DNA from: Streptococcus sp. WM07 | GTDB lineage: Bacteria; Bacillota; Bacilli; Lactobacillales; Streptococcaceae | DNA length: 33,075 bases | Assembly: GCF_004570525.1 (NCBI RefSeq) | Contig: NZ_SPPZ01000010.1 | Span: 1 to 33,075, forward strand | Reading direction: 5' to 3' | Shown here: in pieces, positions 8,331 through 16,383 of the stretch | Layout of the letters: each line of letters opens with the position of its first letter | Numbering within the stretch: position 1 is the stretch's first letter | Notes under the pieces: model-generated | The model's input: the letters and a program-made list of their open reading frames with translations, nothing else | Told to the model about the DNA's origin: nothing | Databases searched by the model: none | Made by a program: the position numbers and the translations under genes

Positions 8331-9686
8331 ATGCTAACCTTAAAAGAAATTCAGGACGTTTTGAAACCAAAGAACTTGATAGCGATTGAAGATGATCAAT
8401 CGATTACCAAGGTAGAGTTTGATAGTCGTTTAGTGGGAAAAGGGGATCTTTTTGTCCCTTTGAAAGGGGCTCGAGATGGCCATGATTTTATTGATATAGC
8501 CTTTGATAATGGAGCCTTAGCCACCCTATCTGACAGGGAATTGGATACCCAGCAAGTCTACTTTTGGGTGGATGATGTCTTAGCGGCCTTGCAACATCTT
8601 GCTACCTATGTTTTAGAGAGAAGCCAAGTAGATGTATTGGCTGTCACAGGGTCAAATGGTAAAACCACTACCAAAGATATGTTGGCTCACCTGCTGTCAA
8701 CAACCTTTAAAACCTATAAAACCCAAGGGAATTATAACAATGAGATTGGGTTACCCTATACGATTCTCCATATGCCCGAAGATACAGAGAAACTTGTTTT
8801 AGAGATGGGGCAAGATCACCTAGGAGATATTTCGCTTCTGTCTAAGATTGCTAAACCTAAGGCTGCTGCTGTGACGATTGTTGCAGAAGCTCATTTAGAG
8901 TTTTTCAAGGATCGGCGGGAGATTGCTCAAGGTAAGATGCAGATTGCAGATGGTATGTCTTCTGGAGCCCTTCTTTTAGTTCCCGGAGATTCGATGTTGG
9001 ATGAGTTTATTCCAAATAATCTTCAAGTCAAACGATTTGGTCAAGATGGGGATCTGTTTCTATCGAATTTGGAAGAAAGTCGTACTTGGCTTCGCTTCCG
9101 TACGAATTTCTTAGAAAATACCTTACAAATTCCGTTACCTGGAAAGTATAATGCGATGAACGCACTGGTAGCTGCTTATTTGGCAAAAAACGAAGGTGTA
9201 TCTGAAGAAGACATTACTGAAGGATTTAAAAGTTTGAAATTGACAAAAAATCGAACAGAATGGTTGACAGCTCAAAATGGAGCGGCGATTTTATCAGATG
9301 TCTACAATGCAAATCCAACAGCTATGCGTTTAATCTTGGAGACCTTCGCTAGTCTAGCGAGGGAAGACGGAGGACGTAAGATTGCAGTTTTAGCGGATAT
9401 GAAGGAATTGGGACAGGAGTCTCATCAACTTCATTTGTCTATGATTACGAGCCTTAATCCGGAAGATTTAGACAAGGTCTATTTCTACGGTGAAGAAATT
9501 GAGGATCTTGCCAAATTAGCTGCAGAGATCTTCCCAGTTGGTAGTGTTTTTTATTATCCGACAAAAGATTTTAAGGAGTTGTCACAAGCTATCTGTGAAG
9601 AAGTACAGCCTTTGGACCAAATTTTATTAAAAGGCAGTAATTCTATGAATTTAGCCAAGATTGTGGAGGCTTTGGAGGGAGACTAA
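8331..9686 (+). CDS. murF: UDP-MurNAc-tripeptide--D-Ala-D-Ala ligase
   Basis: Adds the D-Ala-D-Ala dipeptide made by Ddl to UDP-MurNAc-tripeptide, the last cytoplasmic precursor step; 451 residues. The N-terminal domain has VEFDSRLVGKGDLFVPLKGARDGHDF (substrate binding). The ATPase domain has the P-loop TGSNGKTT (residues 106-113), NYNNEIGLPYT and LEMGQDHLGDI. The C-terminal Mur-ligase domain has KNRTEWL, LSDVYNANPTAM and LLKGSNSMNLAKIVEAL. GAGGG precedes the ATG. No strong promoter is visible between the terminator-like hairpin and the gene, so expression may depend on read-through from ddl. Confidence 0.98.
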   Translation: MLTLKEIQDVLKPKNLIAIEDDQSITKVEFDSRLVGKGDLFVPLKGARDGHDFIDIAFDNGALATLSDRELDTQQVYFWVDDVLAALQHLATYVLERSQVDVLAVTGSNGKTTTKDMLAHLLSTTFKTYKTQGNYNNEIGLPYTILHMPEDTEKLVLEMGQDHLGDISLLSKIAKPKAAAVTIVAEAHLEFFKDRREIAQGKMQIADGMSSGALLLVPGDSMLDEFIPNNLQVKRFGQDGDLFLSNLEESRTWLRFRTNFLENTLQIPLPGKYNAMNALVAAYLAKNEGVSEEDITEGFKSLKLTKNRTEWLTAQNGAAILSDVYNANPTAMRLILETFASLAREDGGRKIAVLADMKELGQESHQLHLSMITSLNPEDLDKVYFYGEEIEDLAKLAAEIFPVGSVFYYPTKDFKELSQAICEEVQPLDQILLKGSNSMNLAKIVEALEGD

Positions 9687-9689
9687 AGG

Positions 9690-10385
9690 ATGAGGGAGCT
9701 ACTTACTCAGTTATTTTCGACGATTCCGCTAGAACATCCTCCTCATATTAGCTGGTTAGCGCACCTAGCTTTATTATTGAGTCTGCCTCTATTGCTTATT
9801 TTGGGAAGTAGAGTCAAAGGTGATAGGATGGTACGAGGATTTTTCTTGGTTTTACTACTTGCCTTGTATGGATTCTTTATTTTTCTAGATTTCTCTTGGC
9901 AGACAAGCCTTCCTTTTTACCATTGCCGCCTTGCGATGTTGTTCTTTTTATTTTTAAAAGATGGCTCTAAGTTCAAGCAATACTGGGCTTATTTAGGAAT
10001 TATCGGTCCAATCGTTGCCTTTAGTTACCCTATTTTATACCAGTATCCATTTTTCCACATTACCAATCTCAGTTTTATCCTTCTGCATCAATTACTATTT
10101 TATCTATCAGCTGCTTACCTTTATCATCAAGACAATCGTATTCAGCTTTCTAAACGAAGTATTCAAATCTATTCCTTTGGTTTGACTGTGGTAATGGCTA
10201 TAGTAGCAGCTGGAACGGGTGGAAACTATGGTTTTCTTCTGGAATTACCTATTTTGAATACAAGTTCTTTATGGTTCAATTCTATTTTTATGAGTTTGCT
10301 CCTAGCACTTGGTATAACTGGAGTACAGGGACTTTTTCTTTATTTGAAAGATGGAGACAATCTTGTTGAAGAACGATTACTTTGA
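9690..10385 (+). CDS. YwaF-like integral membrane protein
   Basis: 231 residues with about six or seven hydrophobic segments, starting three bases after the murF stop, so it is very likely translated from the same mRNA. The pattern of a Trp/His-rich first helix (HISWLAHLALLLSLPLLLI), a central LPFYHCRLAMLFFLF motif and YWAYLGIIGPIVAFSYP resembles the YwaF family (TIGR02206, related to TMEM164). Its function in bacteria is not established. The position after murF hints at an envelope role, but this is inference from gene order only. Confidence 0.8.
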   Translation: MRELLTQLFSTIPLEHPPHISWLAHLALLLSLPLLLILGSRVKGDRMVRGFFLVLLLALYGFFIFLDFSWQTSLPFYHCRLAMLFFLFLKDGSKFKQYWAYLGIIGPIVAFSYPILYQYPFFHITNLSFILLHQLLFYLSAAYLYHQDNRIQLSKRSIQIYSFGLTVVMAIVAAGTGGNYGFLLELPILNTSSLWFNSIFMSLLLALGITGVQGLFLYLKDGDNLVEERLL

Positions 10386-10387
10386 GC

Positions 10388-10398
10388 TATGGTATAAT
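10388..10398 (+). promoter_or_regulatory. Extended -10 promoter of the PH-domain gene
   Basis: TATGGTATAAT ends at 10398, with the TGn extension directly before TATAAT (10393-10398). The -35 region is poor, as is common with extended -10 promoters. AAGGAG (10411-10416) and the ATG follow. Confidence 0.7.
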
Positions 10399-10423
10399 TG
10401 AAAAAATACAAAGGAGAGTTTAA

Positions 10424-10807
10424 ATGGGTATTTTCTCAGGTTTGATGGGCAATGCGAGCCAACAAGATGCGCAAAAGGTCAGGGCGGAATTGGATTCGAT
10501 TCTGCTAACAGAGGAAGAAGTGGAGATGGCTTTTTCGCTTGTTCGGGATTTAATTGTTTTTACAGATTATCGTTTGATTTTAGTGGATAAACAAGGTATG
10601 ACTGGTAAAAAAGCCTCTTACAAATCAATCCCATATGGATCTATTTCACGTTTTACAGTTGAGACGAGTGGGCATTTTGATTTGGATGCGGAGTTAAAAC
10701 TATGGATTTCATCTGCAGTTGAACCAGCAGAAGTTTTACAATTTAAGAGTGATGATAGTGTTGTGGCTATTCAGAAAGCCTTGGCTGCAGCAGTCTTGTT
10801 GAAATAA
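10424..10807 (+). CDS. Bacterial PH-domain protein
   Basis: 127-residue soluble protein resembling the bacterial pleckstrin-homology domain family (YvbH/PF08000-like): an N-terminal helix (residues 1-30), then alternating strands with the motif LIVFTDYRLILVDKQG, GKKASYKSIPYGSISRFTVETSG, a DLDAELKLWIS strand, and a C-terminal helix (DSVVAIQKALAAAVLL). No signal peptide, no membrane segment. Function of this family in Firmicutes is unknown. Its TAA stop overlaps the next ATG (TAATG), so the next gene is translationally coupled to it. Confidence 0.85.
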   Translation: MGIFSGLMGNASQQDAQKVRAELDSILLTEEEVEMAFSLVRDLIVFTDYRLILVDKQGMTGKKASYKSIPYGSISRFTVETSGHFDLDAELKLWISSAVEPAEVLQFKSDDSVVAIQKALAAAVLLK

Positions 10808-11397
10808 TGCTGACTAATTCTCAATTTAGTGATTTTCTCCTCCGTTTTCCGGAGGACGTTCAGTTGGTTTTGAAGGACATGATTCCTAGTTACCAACAAG
10901 GGTATATGGATTATGTGTACCAAACGGATAAAGTAGATATTCAAGCGAGAAGGATTAAGAATTTAATTAAGAATTTTCGAATCATGGGTTATACTTATGT
11001 TATGCCGATGCCTCAGGATTTAGCGCTTGAGATTGCAAGCGATTGGATGTATCCATCGTATCTAGAGATAGATTTACAAGATGTGAATCGAGAAATTCTA
11101 TCAGCGGATGCGCGTGAAAATCGTTATTTCGTTGTAATTTGGAACGGAGCCATGATGGGCTATTTCCGACTTTTGCAGACAGAGGCTACGGCGGATTTAT
11201 TTTTGAGTCTTAAACCGAAGTATCTGGGAAAGGGAAATGGAATCCGTTTTTATCAAGCAATTGAAGGTTTTTTAAAGAAGCAAGGTCGTGTGGAGATTCT
11301 CCAAGTGAAAGCCACGGAACAAAGGGTTCAGAGATTTTTTGTAGACTGTGGATTTAATGAAGATTTATCGGACACTAGATTTGTCAAAAGGTTGTAG
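10807..11397 (+). CDS. YdeI/OmdA-like plus GNAT-like fusion protein
   Basis: 196 residues. The N-terminal part (about 10-60; FPEDVQLVLKDMIPSYQQGY then ARRIKNLIKNF) resembles the YdeI/OmdA family signature in which a PPSYRRGYxxWI stretch is followed by TRxRRI. The C-terminal part (about 100-196) looks like an acetyltransferase: FVVIWNGAMMGYFRL, then LKPKYLGKGNGIRFYQAIEGF as a motif-A-like acetyl-CoA loop, and VKATEQRVQRFFVDCGF as the closing strand. A substrate cannot be named. Start codon overlaps the stop of the PH-domain gene and has no ribosome-binding site of its own, so the two are probably coupled. The terminator stem begins inside the last codons. Confidence 0.65.
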   Translation: MLTNSQFSDFLLRFPEDVQLVLKDMIPSYQQGYMDYVYQTDKVDIQARRIKNLIKNFRIMGYTYVMPMPQDLALEIASDWMYPSYLEIDLQDVNREILSADARENRYFVVIWNGAMMGYFRLLQTEATADLFLSLKPKYLGKGNGIRFYQAIEGFLKKQGRVEILQVKATEQRVQRFFVDCGFNEDLSDTRFVKRL

Positions 11398-11417
11398 AAG
11401 CTTGCAACCTTTTTTTG
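11387..11417 (+). terminator. Terminator after the GNAT-like gene
   Basis: AAAGGTTG (11387-11394) pairs with CAACCTTT (11405-11412) and runs into seven T. The left arm overlaps the end of the coding sequence. Confidence 0.88.
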
Positions 11418-11474
11418 TATAGTTAGAAAAGCTTTATTGAGTTCCTCTTTTTTTCTTAGTCTCTTAGTGGAACG

Positions 11475-11483
11475 TGGTATAAT
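11475..11483 (+). promoter_or_regulatory. Extended -10 promoter of the SPFH gene
   Basis: TGGTATAAT with perfect TATAAT at 11478-11483, twenty bases before the SPFH start. Confidence 0.7.
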
Positions 11484-11502
11484 AATCAAAAGGAGGTGCG
11501 TC

Positions 11503-12393
11503 ATGTTGTTTGGATTTATTGTATTAGGATTTGTCTTGCTGATTCTAGTGCTGGTACTTTTAAGTTCCATTTATGTAGTGCGGCAGCAGTCAGTTGCGAT
11601 TATTGAGCGTTTTGGTCGTTATCAGAAGACGGCGACGAGTGGGATTCATGTTCGTTTGCCTTTGGGGATTGACCGATTAGTTGCTCGGATTGAGCTGCGC
11701 TTACTTCAAAGTGAGATTGTCGTGGAAACTAAAACGAAGGACAATGTTTTTGTAACCCTCAATATTGCGACTCAATACCGCGTAAACGAGTCGAATGTGA
11801 CGGATGCCTATTATAAACTGATTAAACCAGTTAGCCAGATTAAATCTTATATTGAAGATGCACTTCGATCTTCAGTTCCTAAGCTAACCTTGGATGAATT
11901 GTTTGAGAAAAAAGATGAAATCGCCTTGGAAGTTCAAAATCAAGTAGCAGAAGAAATGTCTACCTATGGTTACGTGATTGTGAAAACCTTGATTACCAAG
12001 GTTGAGCCAGATGCTGAAGTGAAACAGTCTATGAATGAAATCAATGCGGCTCAACGCAAACGGGTTGCCGCTCAGGAATTAGCTGAAGCTGATAAGATTA
12101 AAATTGTTACTGCTGCGGAGGCAGAAGCTGAAAAAGACCGCCTTCATGGGGTCGGGATTGCCCAACAACGGAAAGCTATTGTGGATGGCTTAGCCGAATC
12201 TATCCGAGAATTGAAAGATGCTCAAGTTAGTTTAACAGAAGAGCAAATCATGTCGATTCTATTGACTAACCAATACTTGGATACGTTAAATAGTTTTGCA
12301 GAATCAGGAAATTCAACTGTCTTTCTACCAGGGCAGCCAGAAGGAGTTGAGGATATTCGAACCCAAATTCTATCTGCTTTAAAAGCACGATAA
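11503..12393 (+). CDS. SPFH/band 7 membrane-associated protein
   Basis: 296 residues. I use ATG 11503 because AAGGAGGT lies five bases upstream; a longer in-frame start at 11437 lacks a site and falls before the promoter. One N-terminal transmembrane helix (FGFIVLGFVLLILVLVLLSSIYVV) is followed by an SPFH (stomatin/prohibitin/flotillin/HflK) domain from about 25 to 190 (RQQSVAIIERFGRYQKTATSG, YRVNESNVTDAYY, LRSSVPKLTLDELFEKKDEI) and an Ala/Glu-rich coiled coil (about 190-240, AAEAEAEKDRLHGVGIAQQRKA). Such proteins oligomerise at the membrane and are linked to microdomains or protease regulation; the partner here is unknown. Single-gene unit, convergent with xpt. Confidence 0.93.
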   Translation: MLFGFIVLGFVLLILVLVLLSSIYVVRQQSVAIIERFGRYQKTATSGIHVRLPLGIDRLVARIELRLLQSEIVVETKTKDNVFVTLNIATQYRVNESNVTDAYYKLIKPVSQIKSYIEDALRSSVPKLTLDELFEKKDEIALEVQNQVAEEMSTYGYVIVKTLITKVEPDAEVKQSMNEINAAQRKRVAAQELAEADKIKIVTAAEAEAEKDRLHGVGIAQQRKAIVDGLAESIRELKDAQVSLTEEQIMSILLTNQYLDTLNSFAESGNSTVFLPGQPEGVEDIRTQILSALKAR

Positions 12394-12394
12394 T

Positions 12395-12438
12395 AAAAAA
12401 GGTTAGATTGTAGACAACCCCTACAAACTAACCTTTTT
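12395..12438. terminator. Bidirectional terminator between the SPFH gene and xpt
   Basis: AAAAAAGGTTAG (12395-12406) pairs with CTAACCTTTTT (12428-12438), with an inner TTGTAG/CTACAA stem. A-tract and T-tract on opposite sides serve both convergent genes. Confidence 0.9.
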
Positions 12439-12450
12439 CTTTTCTTTGGA

Positions 12451-13032
12451 TTAGAGATCAGCCTTTGTGAAAACGACTTGGCCGTTTTCAAATTTCTCAA
12501 TGCGAGCCAGAGAACTGACGGGAATTCCCATTTTTTGGATGAGTTCACGTCCGTCTTGGAAAGATTTTTCGATGACAATGCCAATTCCTTCCACTTTGGC
12601 TCCGGCTTGTTGGATGATTTCAATCAAGCCTTTTGCAGCTTGGCCATTCGCCAAGAAGTCATCAACAATCAAGACATGATCTTCTTGACTAAGGAATTTA
12701 CTGGCAATGGAGACAGTTGAAGTCACCTGTTTCGTAAAGGAATATACTTCAGCTGTTAAGATTCCTTCTGTCATGGTAATATTTTTATGTTTCTTAGCGA
12801 AAATCATTGGTACATCTAGACTCTCTGCTACATATGCAGCAGGTGCAATTCCAGAAGCTTCGATGGTTACAACTTTGGTAATTCTTTTATCACGATAAGC
12901 ATCAGCTAGAATCTTTCCCAACTCCTTCATCAATTTGTAGTCAACTTGGTGGGTAAGAAAGGAATCTACTTTGAGAATATTCTCGCCAAGTACATTCCCA
13001 TCTCTAAGAATTCGTTCTTCTAATAATTTCAT
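12451..13032 (-). CDS. xpt: Xanthine phosphoribosyltransferase
   Basis: Converts xanthine and PRPP to XMP in purine salvage; cytoplasmic, 193 residues from ATG 13032, which follows GGAGG at five bases (an in-frame start 12 bases upstream overlaps that site). The sequence [31 protein letters not shown] is typical for Xpt. The PRPP-binding loop is [13 protein letters not shown], and IEASGIAPA and [10 protein letters not shown] are conserved. In most Firmicutes xpt is followed by pbuX in one riboswitch-controlled operon; here pbuX is divergent, and the predicted xpt leader is only about 20 bases, too short for a purine riboswitch. Confidence 0.97.
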   Translation of the reverse strand: MKLLEERILRDGNVLGENILKVDSFLTHQVDYKLMKELGKILADAYRDKRITKVVTIEASGIAPAAYVAESLDVPMIFAKKHKNITMTEGILTAEVYSFTKQVTSTVSIASKFLSQEDHVLIVDDFLANGQAAKGLIEIIQQAGAKVEGIGIVIEKSFQDGRELIQKMGIPVSSLARIEKFENGQVVFTKADL

Positions 13033-13059
13033 GATTTCCTCCAATTATTGATGGAATCT

Positions 13060-13068
13060 ATTATAGCA
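13060..13068 (-). promoter_or_regulatory. xpt extended -10 promoter
   Basis: TGCTATAAT on the minus strand (TATAAT at 13065-13060) lies 27 bases before the xpt ATG. The -35 region is T-rich and not canonical. Confidence 0.7.
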
Positions 13069-13124
13069 CGTTTTTTCTAAAAAAAGAAGTGAAATAAGTA
13101 AAAGAAACCCGTGTTTATAACTAA

Positions 13125-13137
13125 AAAAGCGAACATT
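13125..13137 (+). promoter_or_regulatory. PurBox-like site between divergent xpt and pbuX
   Basis: AAAAGCGAACATT matches the lactococcal/streptococcal PurR box AWWWCCGAACWWT at 12 of 13 positions (recalled consensus). Its centre lies about 67 bases upstream of the predicted pbuX transcription start, near the distance reported for PurR-activated promoters. Confidence 0.5.
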
Positions 13138-13162
13138 ATAGAGAGAAAATTCAATAAACGTA

Positions 13163-13191
13163 TTGATTTTAGGTGTTTGTTTTGATAAACT
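13163..13191 (+). promoter_or_regulatory. pbuX promoter
   Basis: TTGATT (13163-13168), 17-base spacer, TAAACT (13186-13191). The predicted leader is under 30 bases, too short for a guanine riboswitch. Confidence 0.7.
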
Positions 13192-13225
13192 GAGACTATT
13201 CTTTTTTAAAACAGAAGGAGGAGCT

Positions 13226-14533
13226 ATGTCTCAGAACATCAAAAAAGAACCATCGGAAAACATGTTATACGGTGTAGAGGATACACCGCCGAAAGGATTG
13301 GCAGTTTTGCTAGCTTTGCAGCATATTTTAGCTGCTTTTGCAGGTATCATTGCTGTTCCCTTGGTTGTAGCTTCTGCCCTAGGACTTCCGGTTGAACAAA
13401 CATCGGCGCTTGTTTCGGCAGCTATATTTGTGGCTGGTTTAGCTACGATTATACAGTCTAAAGGACTTGGTCCAATCGGAGCGCGTGTTTCAGGAATGAT
13501 GGGAACAGACTTTACTTTTGCCAATCCAGCCATTAGTGTCGGTAGTCAGTTTGGCTTAGCCGGTGTCGTTGGTGCGACCATTGCCGGTTCTTTTGTTGAG
13601 ATTATTCTTAGCCGCTTTATCAAACCGCTTATGCGTTTCTTCCCTCCTTTAATTACGGGAACTGTTGTAACTTTAATTGGGATTACGCTTTTACCAGTTA
13701 GCATGGATTGGGCTGCGGGCGGTGTAGGAGCTAGTGATTATGCTTCTGTTGAAAATGTCAGCATTGCTTTTGTTGTTATGCTGTTCACGCTGTTTTTGAA
13801 CCATTATGGAAAAGGAATGATGAAAACAGCTTCTGTCTTTTTCGGAATGGTTTTCGGCTATGTCCTTTGCATTTTCCTTGGCAAAGTCGACTTGTCTACC
13901 GTTAATGAAGCAGCTTGGTTTGCTCTTCCGAATGTTTTTGGATTTGGAGTTCGCTTTGAATTATCGGCTATTCTAGCCTTTATCCCAGCTTATGTCGTAT
14001 CATTGATTGGTACTGTGGGGATTATGATGGCAATTGGGGAAGCTTCTGGCCAAAAAATGACCTCTGAGCGTGCAGCTAATGGTGTCTTAGCTGACGGGGT
14101 TGGTTCTCTCTTAGCGGGTGTTTTTGGGGCAGGACCGAACACAGCCTTTTCACAAAATGTAGGCTTGATTACCTTGACGAAAGTTGCTAGTCGACAAGTC
14201 ATGGTGTTGGCAGGAATTTTATTGGCAATCCTTGGTGTTTTTCCAAAGGTGTCTGCTCTTATTTCCATTATGCCTCAACCTGTTCTGGGGGGTGTTGGAG
14301 TTATCATGTTTGGTTTGGTGGCAGCACAAGGTGTCAAAACTCTTGCGACAGTTAAAATGGGAGATCGGGAGCTGTTGATTATTTCCCTTGCCTTTGCCTT
14401 GGGAATTGGTGTAACCGTTCGTCCAGACTTACTGAGCCATTTGCCATTAGCTCTTCAAATGATTTTCTCATCGGGAATTTCTACAGGAACTATTGTAGCT
14501 TTAATACTAAATCAGCTATTAAAAGAAAAATGA
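13226..14533 (+). CDS. pbuX: Xanthine permease (NCS2 family)
   Basis: Nucleobase:cation symporter-2 (NAT) protein that imports xanthine, 435 residues with about 12-14 membrane segments. The ATG at 13226 follows AAGGAGGAG; an in-frame TTG at 13163 lies inside the promoter. Motifs: KGLAVLLALQHILAAFAG at the first helix, GMMGTDFTFANP, and GPNTAFSQNVGLITLTKVASR, the substrate-site signature; TAFSQNVGL is the xanthine/urate version as opposed to the uracil version. Urate cannot be excluded. It is divergent from xpt across a 193-base spacer, and the two products form one salvage route. Confidence 0.92.
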   Translation: MSQNIKKEPSENMLYGVEDTPPKGLAVLLALQHILAAFAGIIAVPLVVASALGLPVEQTSALVSAAIFVAGLATIIQSKGLGPIGARVSGMMGTDFTFANPAISVGSQFGLAGVVGATIAGSFVEIILSRFIKPLMRFFPPLITGTVVTLIGITLLPVSMDWAAGGVGASDYASVENVSIAFVVMLFTLFLNHYGKGMMKTASVFFGMVFGYVLCIFLGKVDLSTVNEAAWFALPNVFGFGVRFELSAILAFIPAYVVSLIGTVGIMMAIGEASGQKMTSERAANGVLADGVGSLLAGVFGAGPNTAFSQNVGLITLTKVASRQVMVLAGILLAILGVFPKVSALISIMPQPVLGGVGVIMFGLVAAQGVKTLATVKMGDRELLIISLAFALGIGVTVRPDLLSHLPLALQMIFSSGISTGTIVALILNQLLKEK

Positions 14534-14534
14534 G

Positions 14535-14570
14535 AAAAATGAGGTCGGACGATTGTCCAACCTCATTTTT
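14535..14570. terminator. Bidirectional terminator between pbuX and the amylase gene
   Basis: AAAAATGAGGT (14535-14545) pairs with ACCTCATTTTT (14560-14570), with an inner GGAC/GTCC. The right arm overlaps the amylase stop codon. Confidence 0.92.
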
Positions 14571-16029
14571 CTGATTGTTGAAGGGTCCAAGCAGAAATGC
14601 TACGCCCTAGAACAGGGAAGGTAGCCCAGCCATCTTTTTGAACAGTGACGGTATCTGGGTGGTGTTCGAGTTGATCAGCAAAGACATGGCCTTGCCATTG
14701 AGTACCAACGTACATGGAGATACTAGAGTCATCTTTGTTGCTGATGATAACAGATAGAGGACTGCGGTCCAGTTCATCCGGAATCCGAGTCCAACCAATC
14801 GTATTGGCATCTTCAAAGTAGTCTGTCTCTTCTCCAAATGCTAAGTATTTACGAAGGAGTAGGAGTTTGTCCAAAACTTTTTGGAAACTTGGTTGGGTAT
14901 GGGATCCTTGAACACCATAGTAATCGCCATAAAAGACACAGGGTTTTCCATGTTTACGGAGTAGGATCATTCCATAAGCCAGTGGCTTAAACCAATCCGC
15001 TACTACAGATTCTAAAGCCTGTCCTTTTTGAGTATCATGATTTTCAACAAAGGTAACGGCAGACTCGGGATGATTTTTAACCAAGGAACCATCAAAAATA
15101 GTGGTTAAGTCGAAATCTTCCTCTTTTTCACCAGCTTTGTGGAAATTATAGTGAAGTTTAACGTCAACCAAATCAAATTGATGATCCGTATCCTCTAGGT
15201 AATTGGTGTTGGTCTCTTCATCAGGATTCCAAAACTCTCCGAAAACATAGAAATCATTTGAAACATTTTCTTTGATATCTCGAATAAAGTTTTTCATGAA
15301 AAAGGAATCGATATGCTTAATGGCATCTAGTCGAAATCCGGAAATGCCAGTAGTTGGGATAAACCAATTAGCCCAGTCATAGAGGTTTTGGATGACTTCT
15401 GGATGCTTGAAGTCTAAATCAGCATACATGAGATAGTCGTAGTTTCCATTCTCATTGTCAACGAGGCTATCGTCTGACCAACCCTTGTTGTCTCCAACAA
15501 TTTGGTAAATTCCATTCTTATTTCGTTTGGCATCGAAGTCTGTGCCTGTAAAATGGTACCAATGCCATTGGAAATCGTTATAACGACCATGACGGCCTGG
15601 GAAAGAGAAGTGGGTCCACCCTTTAATCAGGAAAGGGTCCGTTAATTCTTTTGTACGATCTTCAGGATCGACTTCAACCACTTCAAAGGATTCGAGTCCA
15701 TCAGCAGCAGCTTTGTGATTCAAAACAAGATCGGCTATAGCTGAGATGCCATGGTCTTTCAAAATACGAATAGCTTGGATATATTCATCCTTGGTTCCGT
15801 ATTTAGTTCGAACGGTACCTTTCTGGTCAAATTCTCCTAAGTCAAAAAGGTCATAGATTCCGTAACCGACATCGTTTGAGTTTGTAGCTTTAAAAGCTGG
15901 TGGCATCCAGACTTGTGTGATTCCAAGTTCAGCCAGATGAGGGGCATCGCCTGCTAGACGGTTCCAGTGTTGCCCATCATTTGGTAGATACCACTCGAAG
16001 TATTGGATTAAGGTTTGATTTGTTTTCAT
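14563..16029 (-). CDS. amyA: Cytoplasmic alpha-amylase (GH13)
   Basis: 488-residue glycoside hydrolase cutting alpha-1,4-glucans such as maltodextrins or glycogen. No signal peptide, so intracellular. The barrel motifs are intact: ADLVLNH (Asp100), GFRLDAIKH (nucleophile Asp235), FGEFW (acid/base Glu265) and FVENHDTQ (Asp332). The start (MKTNQTLIQYFEWYLPNDG) is the usual N-terminus of this subfamily. Oddly, there is no Shine-Dalgarno: a near-perfect promoter ends only six bases before the ATG, so the mRNA is predicted to begin at or next to the start codon. Single-gene unit, convergent with pbuX. Confidence 0.96.
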   Translation of the reverse strand: MKTNQTLIQYFEWYLPNDGQHWNRLAGDAPHLAELGITQVWMPPAFKATNSNDVGYGIYDLFDLGEFDQKGTVRTKYGTKDEYIQAIRILKDHGISAIADLVLNHKAAADGLESFEVVEVDPEDRTKELTDPFLIKGWTHFSFPGRHGRYNDFQWHWYHFTGTDFDAKRNKNGIYQIVGDNKGWSDDSLVDNENGNYDYLMYADLDFKHPEVIQNLYDWANWFIPTTGISGFRLDAIKHIDSFFMKNFIRDIKENVSNDFYVFGEFWNPDEETNTNYLEDTDHQFDLVDVKLHYNFHKAGEKEEDFDLTTIFDGSLVKNHPESAVTFVENHDTQKGQALESVVADWFKPLAYGMILLRKHGKPCVFYGDYYGVQGSHTQPSFQKVLDKLLLLRKYLAFGEETDYFEDANTIGWTRIPDELDRSPLSVIISNKDDSSISMYVGTQWQGHVFADQLEHHPDTVTVQKDGWATFPVLGRSISAWTLQQSEK

Positions 16030-16035
16030 AGCCCT

Positions 16036-16064
16036 ATAGTAAAAGGAAGAGTCTTTTTTGTCAA
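16036..16064 (-). promoter_or_regulatory. Promoter of the amylase gene, directly abutting the start codon
   Basis: On the minus strand, TTGACA (16064-16059), a 17-base spacer and TACTAT (16041-16036). Only AGGGCT separates it from the ATG at 16029, so transcription should start at or within a base or two of that ATG. Confidence 0.8.
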
Positions 16065-16094
16065 ATGTTTACTTATTTATTTGAAAAGTCTGAT

Positions 16095-16123
16095 TTGATT
16101 TTTTAAAAAGATTTGTGTAAAAT
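16095..16123 (+). promoter_or_regulatory. Promoter of the DUF2969 gene
   Basis: TTGATT (16095-16100), 17-base spacer, TAAAAT (16118-16123), with TG bases before the -10. Confidence 0.75.
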
Positions 16124-16147
16124 CAATAAGAGATTGTGAGGAGTAAT

Positions 16148-16378
16148 ATGAGTCGCAAAGAGAAAAAAATTGAAGTTCAGTTAAAAGATTACAAGGTACA
16201 GGTTGGTACCGATACATTTGATGGCTACCAATTATTGATTGGGAAGCAAATCGTTGGTGAGATTGCGGAATTAGATCAGCAGTTTGCGGTGCTTTCGAAT
16301 GGAAATGTACAAGAGTTTCATAAAAATCTTGAGCAAGCGATTGAAAAAATTATCGAAAACTACAATTTATCCAAATAA
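16148..16378 (+). CDS. DUF2969 family protein
   Basis: 76-residue soluble protein of the streptococcal DUF2969 type: a basic start (MSRKEKKIEVQLKDYKVQVG), then DTFDGYQLLIGKQIVGEIAELDQQFAVLSNGN and a helical end (EQAIEKIIENYNLSK). The ATG at 16148 follows GAGGAG; an in-frame start four codons earlier overlaps the site. Function unknown. Commonly found beside rpsA in streptococci, as here, with two tRNA genes between. It is mostly beta-strand-like by eye, with no motif suggesting an enzyme. Confidence 0.85.
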   Translation: MSRKEKKIEVQLKDYKVQVGTDTFDGYQLLIGKQIVGEIAELDQQFAVLSNGNVQEFHKNLEQAIEKIIENYNLSK

Positions 16379-16383
16379 AAGGC

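Noticed and set aside
13033-13225. Guanine riboswitch for xpt or pbuX
   Set aside because: No purine-aptamer core was found by eye and both predicted leaders are shorter than 30 bases.
14563-16029. CcpA catabolite-repression site near the amylase promoter
   Set aside because: I looked for a WTGNNARCGNWWWCA-type site around 16030-16135 and saw no convincing match.
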